From Thielaviopsis euricoi (lineage: Eukaryota > Ascomycota > Sordariomycetes > Microascales > Ceratocystidaceae): 64,000 nt of DNA. The notes under the pieces were generated by a model. It had not been told where the DNA came from. It was given only the letters and a program-made list of their open reading frames with translations, and did no database searches. Position numbers and translations under genes: made by a program. The stretch lies in the NCBI GenBank assembly GCA_001599615.1, contig BCHJ01000006.1:250744-314743 (forward strand), read 5' to 3'. Below are positions 37,477-49,820 of the stretch, in pieces (position 1 is the first letter of the stretch; every line of letters starts with the position of its first letter).

Positions 37477-40400
37477 CTAAAACTGCGGCAGATAGCAGTG
37501 GATCATTGACAAGGAACTACAATTAGCGAGCTTTTTTTGTTGGTCGGCATAATTTCTGATTCGAGCGACAAGAGAGAAGCTTAATTGACGGAGCATGGAA
37601 GCCAGCAAACCCTTTTTTTTTCAGCATTGTATCTTTTTCATACTGGTTTGTGTTTGTACTTTATTGTTTTTTTTCTATTCATTACAAGTCCTTCTTTTGT
37701 CCGGTTCAAACCCTCTGGAAAATCATGCTTTGCAGCAGACGACCTTCTATTATCTCTTAAACTTGCCCACCCTTCAGCTCTCCTAAGCTACATACGTAAA
37801 TCACGGTTGCTGGGCCAGGAACAATGCCAAATGCCTGATTATTTTATCTTGTCAGGTTTTCTTTTTTTCCTTTTTTTCTTATTTTTTGGTCTATCTTTTA
37901 TAGGCAACAAACTGTAGCAAGGAAGAAGAGAAGAAAAACAACAGGGTTGTGGTTCTGCAGAAAGAGGGCGTGCCGTTTTCATTACGGAATTTTGGCAGAC
38001 CAACTACGCGGCCTGGGGTGGCTCATCTTTTTTTTTTTGGGGGTGAGGGGGCGTATTTATTTTATTATTCTTTTTTTCTTTTTTCATTTATTTTTACTAC
38101 ACTTTTCACAACAATCTTTCTGTACAAGCAAGTTTGCCCCCCTCCAATCTTGGAGCTTGCACAAAATAGCACGAAACAAAGACAGACAGACAGTTGGCTG
38201 CACAAAGCGCCAAACCGTCACGCCTATTTTTTTTTCTGGCACAGGAACAAAAAAAAAAAAAAAAGAAGAAGAAGAAAATAAAGGACCAGGAACAGGAACT
38301 CAAGGTTGGCGGCTGGTCTAACCTTTTTTTTTTCTCTCTCGCTATTCGTACCTACTTTCTCGTCTCCTTGTCACTAAACAAACGAGCTTACCAGAAAATC
38401 ATGAACAGAAGCAAAAGCAAAGGGGTACAGGAGAATATCCGGCCAGGCTCATGCATTCTTTGTTTTTCTTTTTTTTTTTCTGCAAGCTTTTTTATCTCGT
38501 ACGTCCTTAGACAGTACAATTCCTTTTGTTGGTCCTTCCACAAAGGCAAGCAATTATTCCAGCGTCCTATATAAACCTACACATACACTAAGCATACTCT
38601 ATATAGCCAAGTCAATTACTCTTCAATACTAACTCAAATAAACTCACAAAATTATATGCACTCATAGCAAATACCTACATTTACTCACTCTACCAGTAAC
38701 AGCCACACTGTATTTCTTCTCCTGCATCTGACGCTTAGCTTGTTTGCTCAGCGCTGCGCTGCGCTTTTGGGGCATAAAGGGCCGCGTATGCCTCTAGCTA
38801 TTCGTGAACGATATTTGTGGGATGATTGATTGGCCGTCTGCATAAATAGAGGAGCAGCCAAGACGCGCGCCATATGCCGGGTGGGCCTCGATGGCCGCCA
38901 GACCTCGTCAGAGTAAAGCAAAATACAGCACAGTACGGTACGGTACAGGCAATAAGGGAGTTGATGCAGACTAGAAACAACTGACACACTCGCTACAGCT
39001 TAGTGTGAGCAGCAAGTACGTTGACACCGGTGAACAAAAGCTCAATATTGACATGCACAGACAGCATGTATACATAGTTACGCGCCTCTTTTGGATGTAG
39101 AGTAGCACTTGTCAAGAAAGAAAGATAGTACTACTACATAAGAGATGAGAGCATCACAAGGGAGCTGTAAAGTGGTCTCATCTCATCTCCAGCGACAAAG
39201 CCTCATCCTACCGAGCAGTACTACTAGGACTGGTATCAAAAGGGGGGCGTGGCCGACAACTCTATGAATTTTTTTTCTTCTTTTTTTTCTGTTTAAAAAA
39301 AAGGCGACGTCAACTGCGGCTTGGATACAAGCACGGGGCTTCTGATGCTTGTGCTTGCAGGCGAAGGACAAAAACCTTAGTTGGTGGAGAAGGGAGACGA
39401 GAAGGAGAAGGTAATAGGAATAGGACTAGAGCAGAAAATACACGTTGTCTGGTCTGGTCTCGCAAACTTTTGACGTGCGTTTCAATAGCCAGAAACGGGC
39501 TGACGGCTACGGTACGGTACGCTACGCTACGATACGTACAAAGAAAAGGGAAGAGCAATACAAGTCCTTACTTAGGCAGCCTCCCCCTTGTGGCCTATTT
39601 TGTCCCATCTTGGGTGCTGTCAAAGTTGTCGATCCCTCTTTCTGGTTTCCACGCCCGTCCGACAAAGCCCTTCCCTCTACCCCCAACTTGGTCGAACTGG
39701 AGCATGACCTAGTATACCTGGCCAGGTCGAGGTGAGGTGGGTTACAAGTACATATTATAAACAACAGGGCCGGGTTTAATATCGTTTGGGGGTAGGTGGG
39801 CAGCACTGCCTCCTGTGCTTCGGTGAGTTGTGCGTAAGAAACCAGAAACACATTTCTTTCCATCCTGCCAACAAGCGACAAAGTAGTATTCTGAGCACGT
39901 CTAGATGACAGATACCAGAGAAACTTGACTCCCAGAGCTGCAGCTAGCTCAGCTACTTGCTTCGAGAAACTAATCGGCCACGTAAAGCGCTTGAGTGCAG
40001 ATCCAGACCTTTGGCCTTTGTTTATTGATACGTTTGTGTGCCCCCATGGCAAACAGGTAGCCCGCACGTTGATCTTTGTTCACATATACTTGATATATGA
40101 GATGCTTGCTATCTCCCAAGAAAATATAATAAAATTAAATTAGAAAAAGACCCTTTGAGTATCCTCTGTAGCACAGTACGGGTGCTTATCCGCTGGAAGG
40201 AATCGGAATTAAAAAGCAAAAAACGAAGTTATCATCACTAACGAAACACGTTGAGCGAGCTTATTGTAAGGGTTACCACGGGTTTACAGAGAAGGAAGAG
40301 GGGGCTTCGCAAGATAAAACTTGATGTGTGGCCAATGATGTGGAATAAACAGAAGGAAAAATAACAAGGAGAGATAGCACCGGCGTACAAAGGAGTCATA

Positions 40401-43400
40401 GTAAAGAGGACAATTTTAAATGTGTTTTAATACTACTACAAGAAGCGAAATATGCAGTGGAAGCTTCACACTAACGAGGCCCTTGTTAGTGTTTGTGAAT
40501 CTATGGGGTGTGTGTTATTTGCCTATTTTGGCAGTAGGTTAAAGTAGAGGGCTTCTTATAAGGGCATTTAGTCTAATTCAACTACTATTGTTGAAACATA
40601 GGCTGGTATTTGGCTACTAATAATATAATGTACCCAAAAGTACTTGATATCATAGCCGTTGAAGTAGCATGCCACTTCATTCCAATCACGTGTGTTATAG
40701 CCTATGTGAGCTATCGGTGTAGATGTTTACTTCTAGTTATTCTACGGCTCAGTTTCTCGGTGCTGCAAGAATTAGAGAGGTCTTAGTACCCCTTCCGCTA
40801 CCAAAAAGGGCTCAGGTAGGCCTGCTTGTACAAGGTCCACCGTTTGTCCTTTGTTCACTGAGAGCTGTACGATGTGTAGAAATACTGCCGGGCCGAATGT
40901 CTGGGCCTTTGGGAGTGTCTTTCATCTATGTGGTATGTCCGTCCGTCTGCCCGTCTGTCTGTCTGTGTATTGTGAACTGAGGCAAGTTCCAGCAGCCGAA
41001 ATGGCAGAACAACGTTGTGCTAGGAAAAACAAAACAGGTGGATATGACGTTGGTCGGGGTGTCACAAGTAGGTGATTTATGTTTTTACTTATTTATCCCT
41101 TTATATGTGTGTGCGTGCCAGTCAATATTTGTTATGGAAACAAAAGGTGCTACAAGTACAGGTATTATTCACAAGTTGATTAATGATGTGTCTATTTTTC
41201 TTCTGCTTACTGTGTAAATTATACAAAGACTGCTACCTACAAAAGAAAAGAACAAAATGCCGCATGTGACCCTACAACATCCATCCGGCCTATTTTACTT
41301 TTCTCATTTTCTACATGTAAACAGGATAAGAAACGATGGAGCCGATTTGCCACCTAAGAAAAAAAAAAGGAAAAAAAGGCCTCCCTATAGATGAGCTTAC
41401 CTTGCTTCTCTTTTGACCGAGACTGTGGCTTTGAAATCAGAGTCAACGACCAACTCTATTTCGCTTGCCAGTTGGGAAGATTTGTTTCTCGTTTCTTTTT
41501 GACTTAAGTCTTAGGGAGTCTTTAAAATTCTTAGTATCCGAATCTTCTAGTGGGCTATTTTTATTTGTAGTACTGGAACTGTCTTCTCAAAAAAAAAAAA
41601 AAAAAAAAAGAGCGAGAGCAACAAAAGAAACCATACATCATCACTACCTGAATACTATCCAGAATGAGACATGCCAATTAATAGCCCAGATATAAGCAGG
41701 ATGACAAACCGAAATGCGAGGAGTCGTAAGCAACACTGTCTGCCGTCCTACATGTTAAGCAACAAGCTTAATACTATTTAATGTTAAGTTTGACAGCCTA
41801 TCGTATGTACTTTGATTTTAATTCTTTAGCCACATTATTTTCTTTTATTCCCTTTTGGCATTTCTGTGGTCCAGGGCTGACGTGACGGTGGTGGCAGTGG
41901 ATGACAGTGGCAATAACATGGTCCCAAGAAGAAACCTTGGCGTATCCAAAGTGAGACACTCTGGTCTTTGGTACTATACTGTGTGTTTTATTTTTCTCTC
42001 TTTTCTATACTAGCGAGTGTATGGATACATTCGACTTCTAACGGAGACATTGGCAGACAACAAGAAAAAGAAAAAAAAAGGGAGGAGAGCGTAAGAGTGA
42101 GGAGGTGTATATCTGACAAAAAGACGCGCACAAGTTTGCCTCTGATAACGCTCATATTCTTGTCTTTTGCCCCTTGTGAGCCTTGACTGAAGAAATCAGG
42201 AAACAGAATACAGATTCAAGTACAAATGTGCATCTCAGCATGCACGCCCAGACACCGTAGAGGCTATGAGGCAAGCTACCAGGTGTCAAGCGGGCGTAAT
42301 TAGCAATCAGGATATGCAGTCAGACTTGGTTCTAGGTCATGATTTTTGTGAGATCTTTTATTGCATCTGCTGCTGTATTTTGCACTAGCAAAAGAGGGAG
42401 AGGAAGCGAATGATAAAAAAAGAGGCAAATATAAAACCAAACAGAGCTGGCCAAAGTGTACGTTTTCATTGGCTTGACAAGGCTTGATCGGCCTAGGCTG
42501 ACTTGTGGAAGCTCATCGAATGTTGATCACAGGCGAAGCGGACACAGTGCACGATTAACTCTAATTTAATGTCAAGTCTTGTGTACTGTGTTTATTTCTT
42601 TTTTTGGTTAATTTATTTTTAATCTTTTACTTGCAATTTTACTGAGTTAACGAGCCCATCTATCCCTCAATCATCAGGTAACAAAATGGATGTCAACCTA
42701 GCTTTTACAGGTTTAGGTCGGCTAGTTACTACAACATCACGTAAATATCATTCCCATGACCTAACCATGAAGTGGCCATGAATAGTATACGAGAAAAAAA
42801 AGGCGCTCTTCTGCGCTATAGAGCATAAACACAAGCCGACAAGTAGCTCCTGATCGGCTCTGCAAGCACATAGTACTTACACGAAGTTCTGATAATGTGC
42901 GCCGATTGCATTGACAAATCAATGATGTGCAATGACCAGGCAAGCAAATCCAGCTCTTTATTTTATTTTGTGATTCTTTTTTTATATTAATTTCATGATG
43001 TCTAAAGGTTCTTCCTTTCTCGTTTTCTCCTTTATTGAATAAAAAAAAAGCAAACAAACAAACAAATATGGCTCTAAAAAAATTAACAAAAAAGGGCACA
43101 AATGTTAAGCTGCTTAAAGTTGTGCTGAAAATCTATGGTTAAGTTATAAGCGAGAGCTACAACAAAAGCTTAGAACAAGAAGAAAACAACGAACACGCCA
43201 GTCGTCGTTTAGAGTAGCTAATGAAATCCCCTGAAGAAATTAAACCTGACAAGGCCTATAATTCCACACTTCATCCGCCCTGAATAGTTAAGTACGCACC
43301 ATGCTTTTGTGTGAATGTGGCTATACGGACAGGAACAATTCAACCTCGTATAGGGCTAAATGTGCTGTAAACGACAAACAGGTTTTTATTTTTATTTATT

Positions 43401-45081
43401 TTTATTTTTATCTTTATTTGTTCTAATTCTTTTGACATGCCTGATTCCTACAAGTACATCGTCAGCTTTATACAGTATACTATTAAATATTATGCTTGAT
43501 TCCAGTGTCCTATAAGCTGCCTGAAACAGGCGTAGCAGAGAAGCATCTTATTCTGATTCTATTAATGCACATACTTACGTACACCGCATGCTATGCTCGC
43601 TCCCATCGGCACTTCCAGTCATGCTGTCCAGCTTTAATCTACCGCCCATTTAGTGCTGCAGTTCCATTTTACCTGTAGGCTACGACTACGATCCCACACG
43701 TCAAACTTAAAAATTCAAAACAAAATAGAACGTAGAACGGGAGCAAGATTAAACTTTGTCCCTTTGTATTGTAAAAGCAGACTACCGTTTGGTGCCAAGA
43801 AATGACCGGCGTGTATACGAGATGATGCCCAAACATATTGATGCATCTCTTGTCCTGAGCTTTTCCATGTTTCTTCTTGTCTTTACGTATCATACACTCG
43901 AGGCTTTTGAGCAAGAAAGACTAGCTAGAGAGAGAAGAAAAAAAAAGGAGAGCCCTGGTGGAAAGACGAGCCGAGTATACCTGTTGTTACGTATTCCCTT
44001 GCTCCTCATCGTTACTTCATGGTTCACTTCACACTAACCTGACTTTACAGCCAACCCGATCTTTAGCTAAACGGCTACAAGCTGACCCAACGCTACGGCT
44101 GTCCAGTGTATTTAAGGAACATGTGCTATACAAGGAAGAAAAAGAACACCCCTTATAAGAATCAAGTAATTTGTTATTCTATTTATTCTATTATATTACT
44201 AGCAGGCCTACTTCAAAAAAGACTCCTAAGGTGCACTTGCTACTGTCTAAGGTAAAATAAATGTCTTTTTTGCAGTCCAACTGGCCATATAACCCAACCA
44301 ACTGCAACTGCATCGTATCGCAACAACGTGATGTCGATGTTGGATTCTTTTTTTTGTTGCCATTTCTACGGCGTCGTCCTCATCGTCTCCTTCACCTTGT
44401 TTCGTCTTGTCTCGCTCGACCTTTGAGCTAGTTTTCTTATCCTGACTGACCCCCCTCGCCTCCCTGACTACCATATTTCTCTTATTTTTATTTTATTTTA
44501 TTTTTTGTTTTTAAAATTCTTATTTTTGTTCGTGATTTTCTTTCTCTTACCCGGGTAAGCATTGCGTGGCCCTGTAAGCTGTAATCTGTAATCTAGAAAT
44601 CTCTAATCCGACGCCCTAGAGAAAAAAAAACCCCGAATTTAATATATCAAGATAATGGCCTTTTTTTCTTGGATACTGTATAAAATCTACAGTGCCAGAA
44701 AAGCGTATAGGCACCTTTAGCAGATGCGAATACCAATAATTCTAGTGGCCTACAGCGCTACAGCCCTTATAACAGCTACAATTGTGCTGTATACAGGCGC
44801 GGTGTGCTTGTGTTTGTTTGGTGATCAACCTAGCTGGGTTACACTATTTCGCTCGTGCACGGAATACAGTACAGCACCGCGCACAGTACAGAATATCCAT
44901 CGGCTGCTGTTACCGGACCTTGTGCATGACCCTGTTAGAGCAACAAAAGAAAGATAAAAAAAAGAAAAGGACTGAGCCTGGTTTGTTTCGCCAACGACAT
45001 AACCGGGGAAAACTTGGCTGAAGACACGCATGCATTGATGGACTCTAGCATTAGTAGTGCTTGCTTGCTTGATTGAACGCC

Positions 45082-45089
45082 AAAAAAAA
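45082..45089 (-). terminator. Pol III terminator of tRNA-Glu
   Basis: Eight A on the + strand are eight T on the tRNA's strand, 34 nt past its 3' end. It is the first T run of four or more downstream. Confidence 0.7.
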
Positions 45090-45123
45090 GCAACACAATC
45101 AAGAACTGATTGGGCGGTTGTAT

Positions 45124-45195
45124 CTCCGATACGGGGAATCGAACCCCGGCCTTCTCGGTGAGAGCGAGATATCCTAGCCCCTAGACCATATCGGA
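45124..45195 (-). tRNA. tRNA-Glu (anticodon CTC)
   Basis: A 72-nt tRNA without intron. Acceptor strands TCCGATA and TATCGGA pair fully. The A-box region is TGGTCTAGGGGCT and the B box is GGTTCGAATCC. The anticodon loop CTCTCAC has U33 and anticodon CUC, decoding GAG. The T arm GGGG/CCCC pairs, and the discriminator is G, as in fungal tRNA-Glu. A T8 run on the minus strand (45082-45089) lies 34 nt downstream and should end Pol III transcription. It is the only tRNA I find, and it stands alone inside a gene-poor stretch. Confidence 0.96.
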
Positions 45196-47082
45196 TTCAC
45201 TTTGTATTTGTTGTTTTGTCGGTTTCAAATCGGCTATCACAAAGGAAAGCCTTGGCTGACCGGTTACCCAATGCACGCGCTCAATGTTTTCTTTTCCCTT
45301 TCACACAATTATACATACGGTTCCAATCTCTCAAGCCAAGGTAAGACGGAACTGACAAGTTGTAACAACCAAAAGGGCCTGAAGAAACGAGCAACAAATA
45401 CTTAAAGGGGCTTTGCATGTCTCCAAAAAAAAAAGTCAACAGGGCCACATAGAAGGCAGGACAAGAGAAAGAAACAAAGAACGACAAAAAGAGTCTTCCC
45501 GGCGTCACACGGCATATTCTTGTTCCCTAGATTTAGGCTCTCGGCGGCGACATTTTGTGTTGACAAAGTCTTTGTTTGCTTAAACGTTCACACCACACCA
45601 CCTCACAACACACCACAGGCTCTGCTTTGTGATCCACCTTGGCTGCGCCCTATTAATGTTTTTTTTTTTTTTTTTTTTTTGTTTGTTATCTGTATTGTTT
45701 GACGTTCGTTATTTTACGCTGGCCTTGTGTTGCCATTTCTTGAACAGCCTGGAATTTCGTCAACACTGCACAGCACAGACGACAGAAATCGGGCGACTCT
45801 GCAAACAATGCCATCGTTTCTGTCCTGTTGGAGGTGATCGTCTGTCTTGCAGCGTCCTGTGCTTTTGTTTGAGAACGGCCGTGGATCCCTCAGCGTCACC
45901 TGTAAAAAGCGACAAATACACGCAACACAACATTTTCTGTGGCCTGTCTGGTGCTGGCGCTGGTACTGGTGCTGGGGCCGTTGGTTGGCTTTGGGTATCC
46001 GGTGATGAATTCATGCGTTGAAGGCGTCATGGCGGGCTGATGCTGGCGCCGGCTTAGTGCAGCAGCAGTGCAGACTGCGCTGTATGTAAAGTTAACAGTG
46101 GAAAACGCCACTAGGGCCAGACTCCTATAGGATTCAAAGTCAAGCTAAAGCTTAAGCTAAAGTAAGCGTATTCGTAAGCCGCGTCCTACGCTACGAAGCT
46201 CCTTGTTTTGGTATGATTTTTCACAGTACTTCATCAAGCAGCCATTTCTTGCTTATTACCGGGCCGTTTTCCCAAAACTGTAGAACATCCAGCATGGGGG
46301 TTTAAAAAAAAGGGAAGAGAATGAAGGCAGTAGAACCAAAACCGAAAGCCGACAGTGTCGACGGGGAAACTCATAGAGTCCACTTGGCAAAGGCCGAATG
46401 TCGGCCATTTCTGACCACCTTTCATCGAGCAGGATCGGGCCATCCAGACAAAACGGCTTCGGATGCAGGCTGCAGTGCCGCTTTGCCGTGACGTGTTCTT
46501 GACGACTGAATGAAGCATAAAAGTAGAGCAAATGCACGGTATTGCTGCAAGGCAAGATAACAACGAGCTACTGCCGATCCCGATCGGCCTTTCTGGTTTC
46601 CTTGTTGATGTAGCCGTGCCAGAAAAACATAATCCCGCCTCGGTTAGCTATTAGGATATGATGTGAACTATTTAGCATTTTGCAGGATTTTCAGGCAACG
46701 GAGAATTTTGACAGGGCTTTGTGAAAATCTACGCATAAAAGAATTCATACCAATATACATAGTACACCCATCGTTTCGTTAGTCTGACACTGACTAAAAT
46801 AATCGCCCAAGCAATAAAGACTCATTCCATTTTTCTCTGGCTTTTTCCCTTCGTCTGGCCCGGTTCTGCCACGCGATTTCGGCTCACAAATGGCCAGTGA
46901 CAGCTAGTGACAGTTGTTGTCGCGACCTATGAGATACTTGGAAGCCGCTGTCTGTCCGCCCTGCAATCGCTACGTCTGTGCTCCAGGTGTTTGTACCGAG
47001 CCGGTACATGTTACTTACATTTGTCTTTTAAGCATGATTTTAAGCGCTTGGGGCGACAAGTCTTGGCATTGAGCTAGCCATG

Positions 47083-47117
<35 letters not shown>

Positions 47118-49790
47118 ACACAGCAACAACAGACAAGTCCATTCATTCATTCCATCGATAAATTCAAAAACGGACGGAGACGAAAAAAATAAATAAATCA
47201 ATAAATAAATAAATAAAACTCTCGTATTAAAGTCACAGAGCCAGAGACTGAGTACTTCATGAATATAGAAGAAGTTCCCTGCTGTCACTGCGGTACTGCT
47301 GATCAGTCCACTCACTGTTAATCAGTTGTGAGCCAAGCACCAGTACCAGCACTTATTTTCTTGGCTACTTTCCCTTCATTTTGCTACCCGGAAAGCGTCA
47401 GTTTGTATATCAGTATTTGTCCTGCTGATTTGTATAGATCTACCGGACATCTCCTACATTTCCCCCTCACAATACGCGTATATATATAGCTACTTTTGAG
47501 CCCGTCAGGATATCAAAGCTTCCAGAGGCACAATACTACAGTATGAGCGAAGCTGCTGCTAGTGGTTGCCAAACAAACAATGTCTACCAGACATTGGCGG
47601 GATATGTTGGCCGATCCATGTTGCATTGTATTGTTAGTCTTATCTCATAGCAGAAGTTTACGGTGTGGTGTAGTGAGGTTCGGTATACTTGTATAATTAT
47701 AGTAGTTGCAGTAGTATTCAAAGTCTATAGTACAGTCAAGTATCTACATGGACTGGCTCAACTACTCCTCTACTCTCTTTGGAAGGGAATCATCAACTAT
47801 AGGATGTTATGTGTACCGTGGTACGATTAGAAACATAGCGCTAAGAAAATAGGTTAGTGTGTCACCAAGATATGCATATTTAGAGAAGTAAGCAAGCAAG
47901 CAAGCAAACAACTCGACAAGCAAATACTACAAAGCACTTGCTGTATCAGCACCAGAAGGGGGTAACATCAGGACTTTCAGGCTATAATAGAAACACAACA
48001 AAGAGCATCTACAGATCCTAAATGGCTCCGACAAGGAAGGTCGGGACTATATGTCCCAAACTCCTTCCCTTTCTAGGCCTGGCCAAAGCGTCGCCAAGCT
48101 GGCTTCTGTGCTGCTTCTATCGGACTCACGAAGCCTGCAATAGATGAAGAAGAGGACGAAGAAGCAGAAGAAGAGAAACAAAGAAACACACAACCGGCCA
48201 CGGCAATCTGACAAGCGGCATTGCGCTGACACGGCAAGTGGTAGAGTAATGAAATGGGGGAGAAGCATACGAATCTCTCGGGCTCTTTTTTTTTTTTTTT
48301 TTTTTTTGGCCCCAAAATTGCATTGCACAACACTCGTTATTTCATCGAGCTATAAAGGGGCTTATAACCGGCTTGCTTATGCTTATATTGAGGGCTGCGA
48401 AGGCTTACGGGTGAGTGCTTATGTGGGCGTGAAATTGTTATGCTGCTGGCCTTGTTGGCTGCATCAAACACGGCGATTTGATGTCCACCATAATGAAAAA
48501 AAAAATAGAAATACATTTCCAGCACCTGCTTCACGTCAATCGCGGGTGTACAAAATCTGCACATAAAACTTACGTTGTGTACAGTAGGAGTAGGAAGGTG
48601 CGAAAATTCTGCCAAGCCATAGAATGCCAAAGAATCTTCTCCGTTCACACTTTTCCTTTTTGCTTTCTTATGTTTCTTATCCTCCTCTTATCCCTCCTCT
48701 TCTGCGACGACCGCATTTGTTATCTTTGCTTATAGATCGCGGCAAATTCAAGCTTAGCTTAGATTGTTATGGATTTGGCACCACTCATTCTCCATGTGTT
48801 TACCTCTTTTTAGACATCCGGTGGCTAATTTCTTACTTGAGCCTCAACGAATACGTCAAACACACAGCACAGCAGTAAGTTTGCCTTATTGTCTTGATTT
48901 TCTTTTGAGTATAGCATTAATTTTTCCCGCCGGCCCCGAAGATATCAAGTGAACCAGAACTTGAATGAGGACCTTTGAGACCTGGGCTCGCCCACTCAAA
49001 ATCATAACGTCTTCACATGCATTGTGCAGCTCTCGGACGTAGCGGCATCAGATGTGGTATTTTTTATGTTTGTTTTTCTCTTTCGGGTTACTCGCTCCAT
49101 TCCCGCAGCTCCGGACCATACTTGCCGAAACCGGGTGGTATATATATATTTTTTTTGACAAAGTTTTTGTACAGAAAATACTCTGTAAGTATTTGTCGGA
49201 TTCTCCCGCGCACTATCGAGTATCTGTGACTCTATTGCGCAAAGGATGGGTCGCGGATTCGTGAACTTCTGTGCTGACTTCTGATATTTGCCTATTATGG
49301 CGATCATTACAAATAACAGTGCGCTTCATGGTATCTCACAATTCTTACTTTGACAAGTAGCAGGCAGTGCCCTTGGAGGAAAAACTCAACACCACTCCAA
49401 ATAAAACCCCCCAAAAAAATACAAAGCGTACGATCACTGTGTCGAGTGCGACACCTTCTCTGATCCTATCATCAAGATTTGCGATTGACCTGACTTGGTC
49501 AGGGCTTCCCTGTTATCAAAGGAGAAAGCTCCGGAGAAAAGAAACACAACTTGCTCACTAGCGAGAAGTGCATACGCGTCCCATACAGGCTTTGACTTGT
49601 TCTAGTCCGTTCCCACGTCGTCCGACCATCAATAGCAAGAAACAAAAATTGAGCCAACGAGGGAAATGCTCGGGGGTAGTAAGTGGAAATCGATGACCCA
49701 AGTTTCCTTGGCTCGAGAAGCAGGAGAAGGATGAACTGGGTCTGACTAGGGGAGAGGGTGTGTTTTCTCTTGGTCCGCTTGCCAAAGTCT

Positions 49791-49820
49791 ACAGTACAGC
49801 ACAGTACAGCACAGTGCAGT
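49791..49820 (+). repeat. ACAGT/ACAGC pentamer array
   Basis: Six consecutive pentamers alternate ACAGT and ACAGC and end in GCAGT. It is non-coding and of the same type as arrays at 29418, 44870, 53435 and 56700. Confidence 0.85.

Larger units (their letters stand above)
34419..45123. other. Non-coding region upstream of the WOPR gene (part 1)
   Basis: 10.7 kb between the WOPR start and the tRNA gene. It contains long homopolymers (T34 at 35733-35766, T29 at 36111-36139, A22 at 36896-36917, A32, A21 and A44 between 37371 and 37474), pentamer arrays (35331, 36276, 38924, 39505) and many short ORFs without family resemblance. The longest, 181 codons at 39522-40067 on the minus strand, looks like chance. 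I find no supported protein gene. Confidence 0.55.

Noticed and set aside
37228..37509. ORF encoding poly-Lys
   Set aside because: It only translates the compound poly-A tract.
39522..40067. 181-codon ORF on the minus strand in the desert
   Set aside because: The composition is unremarkable, with no recognisable motif, and length alone is not enough in 21 kb of DNA. RNA-seq could revive it.
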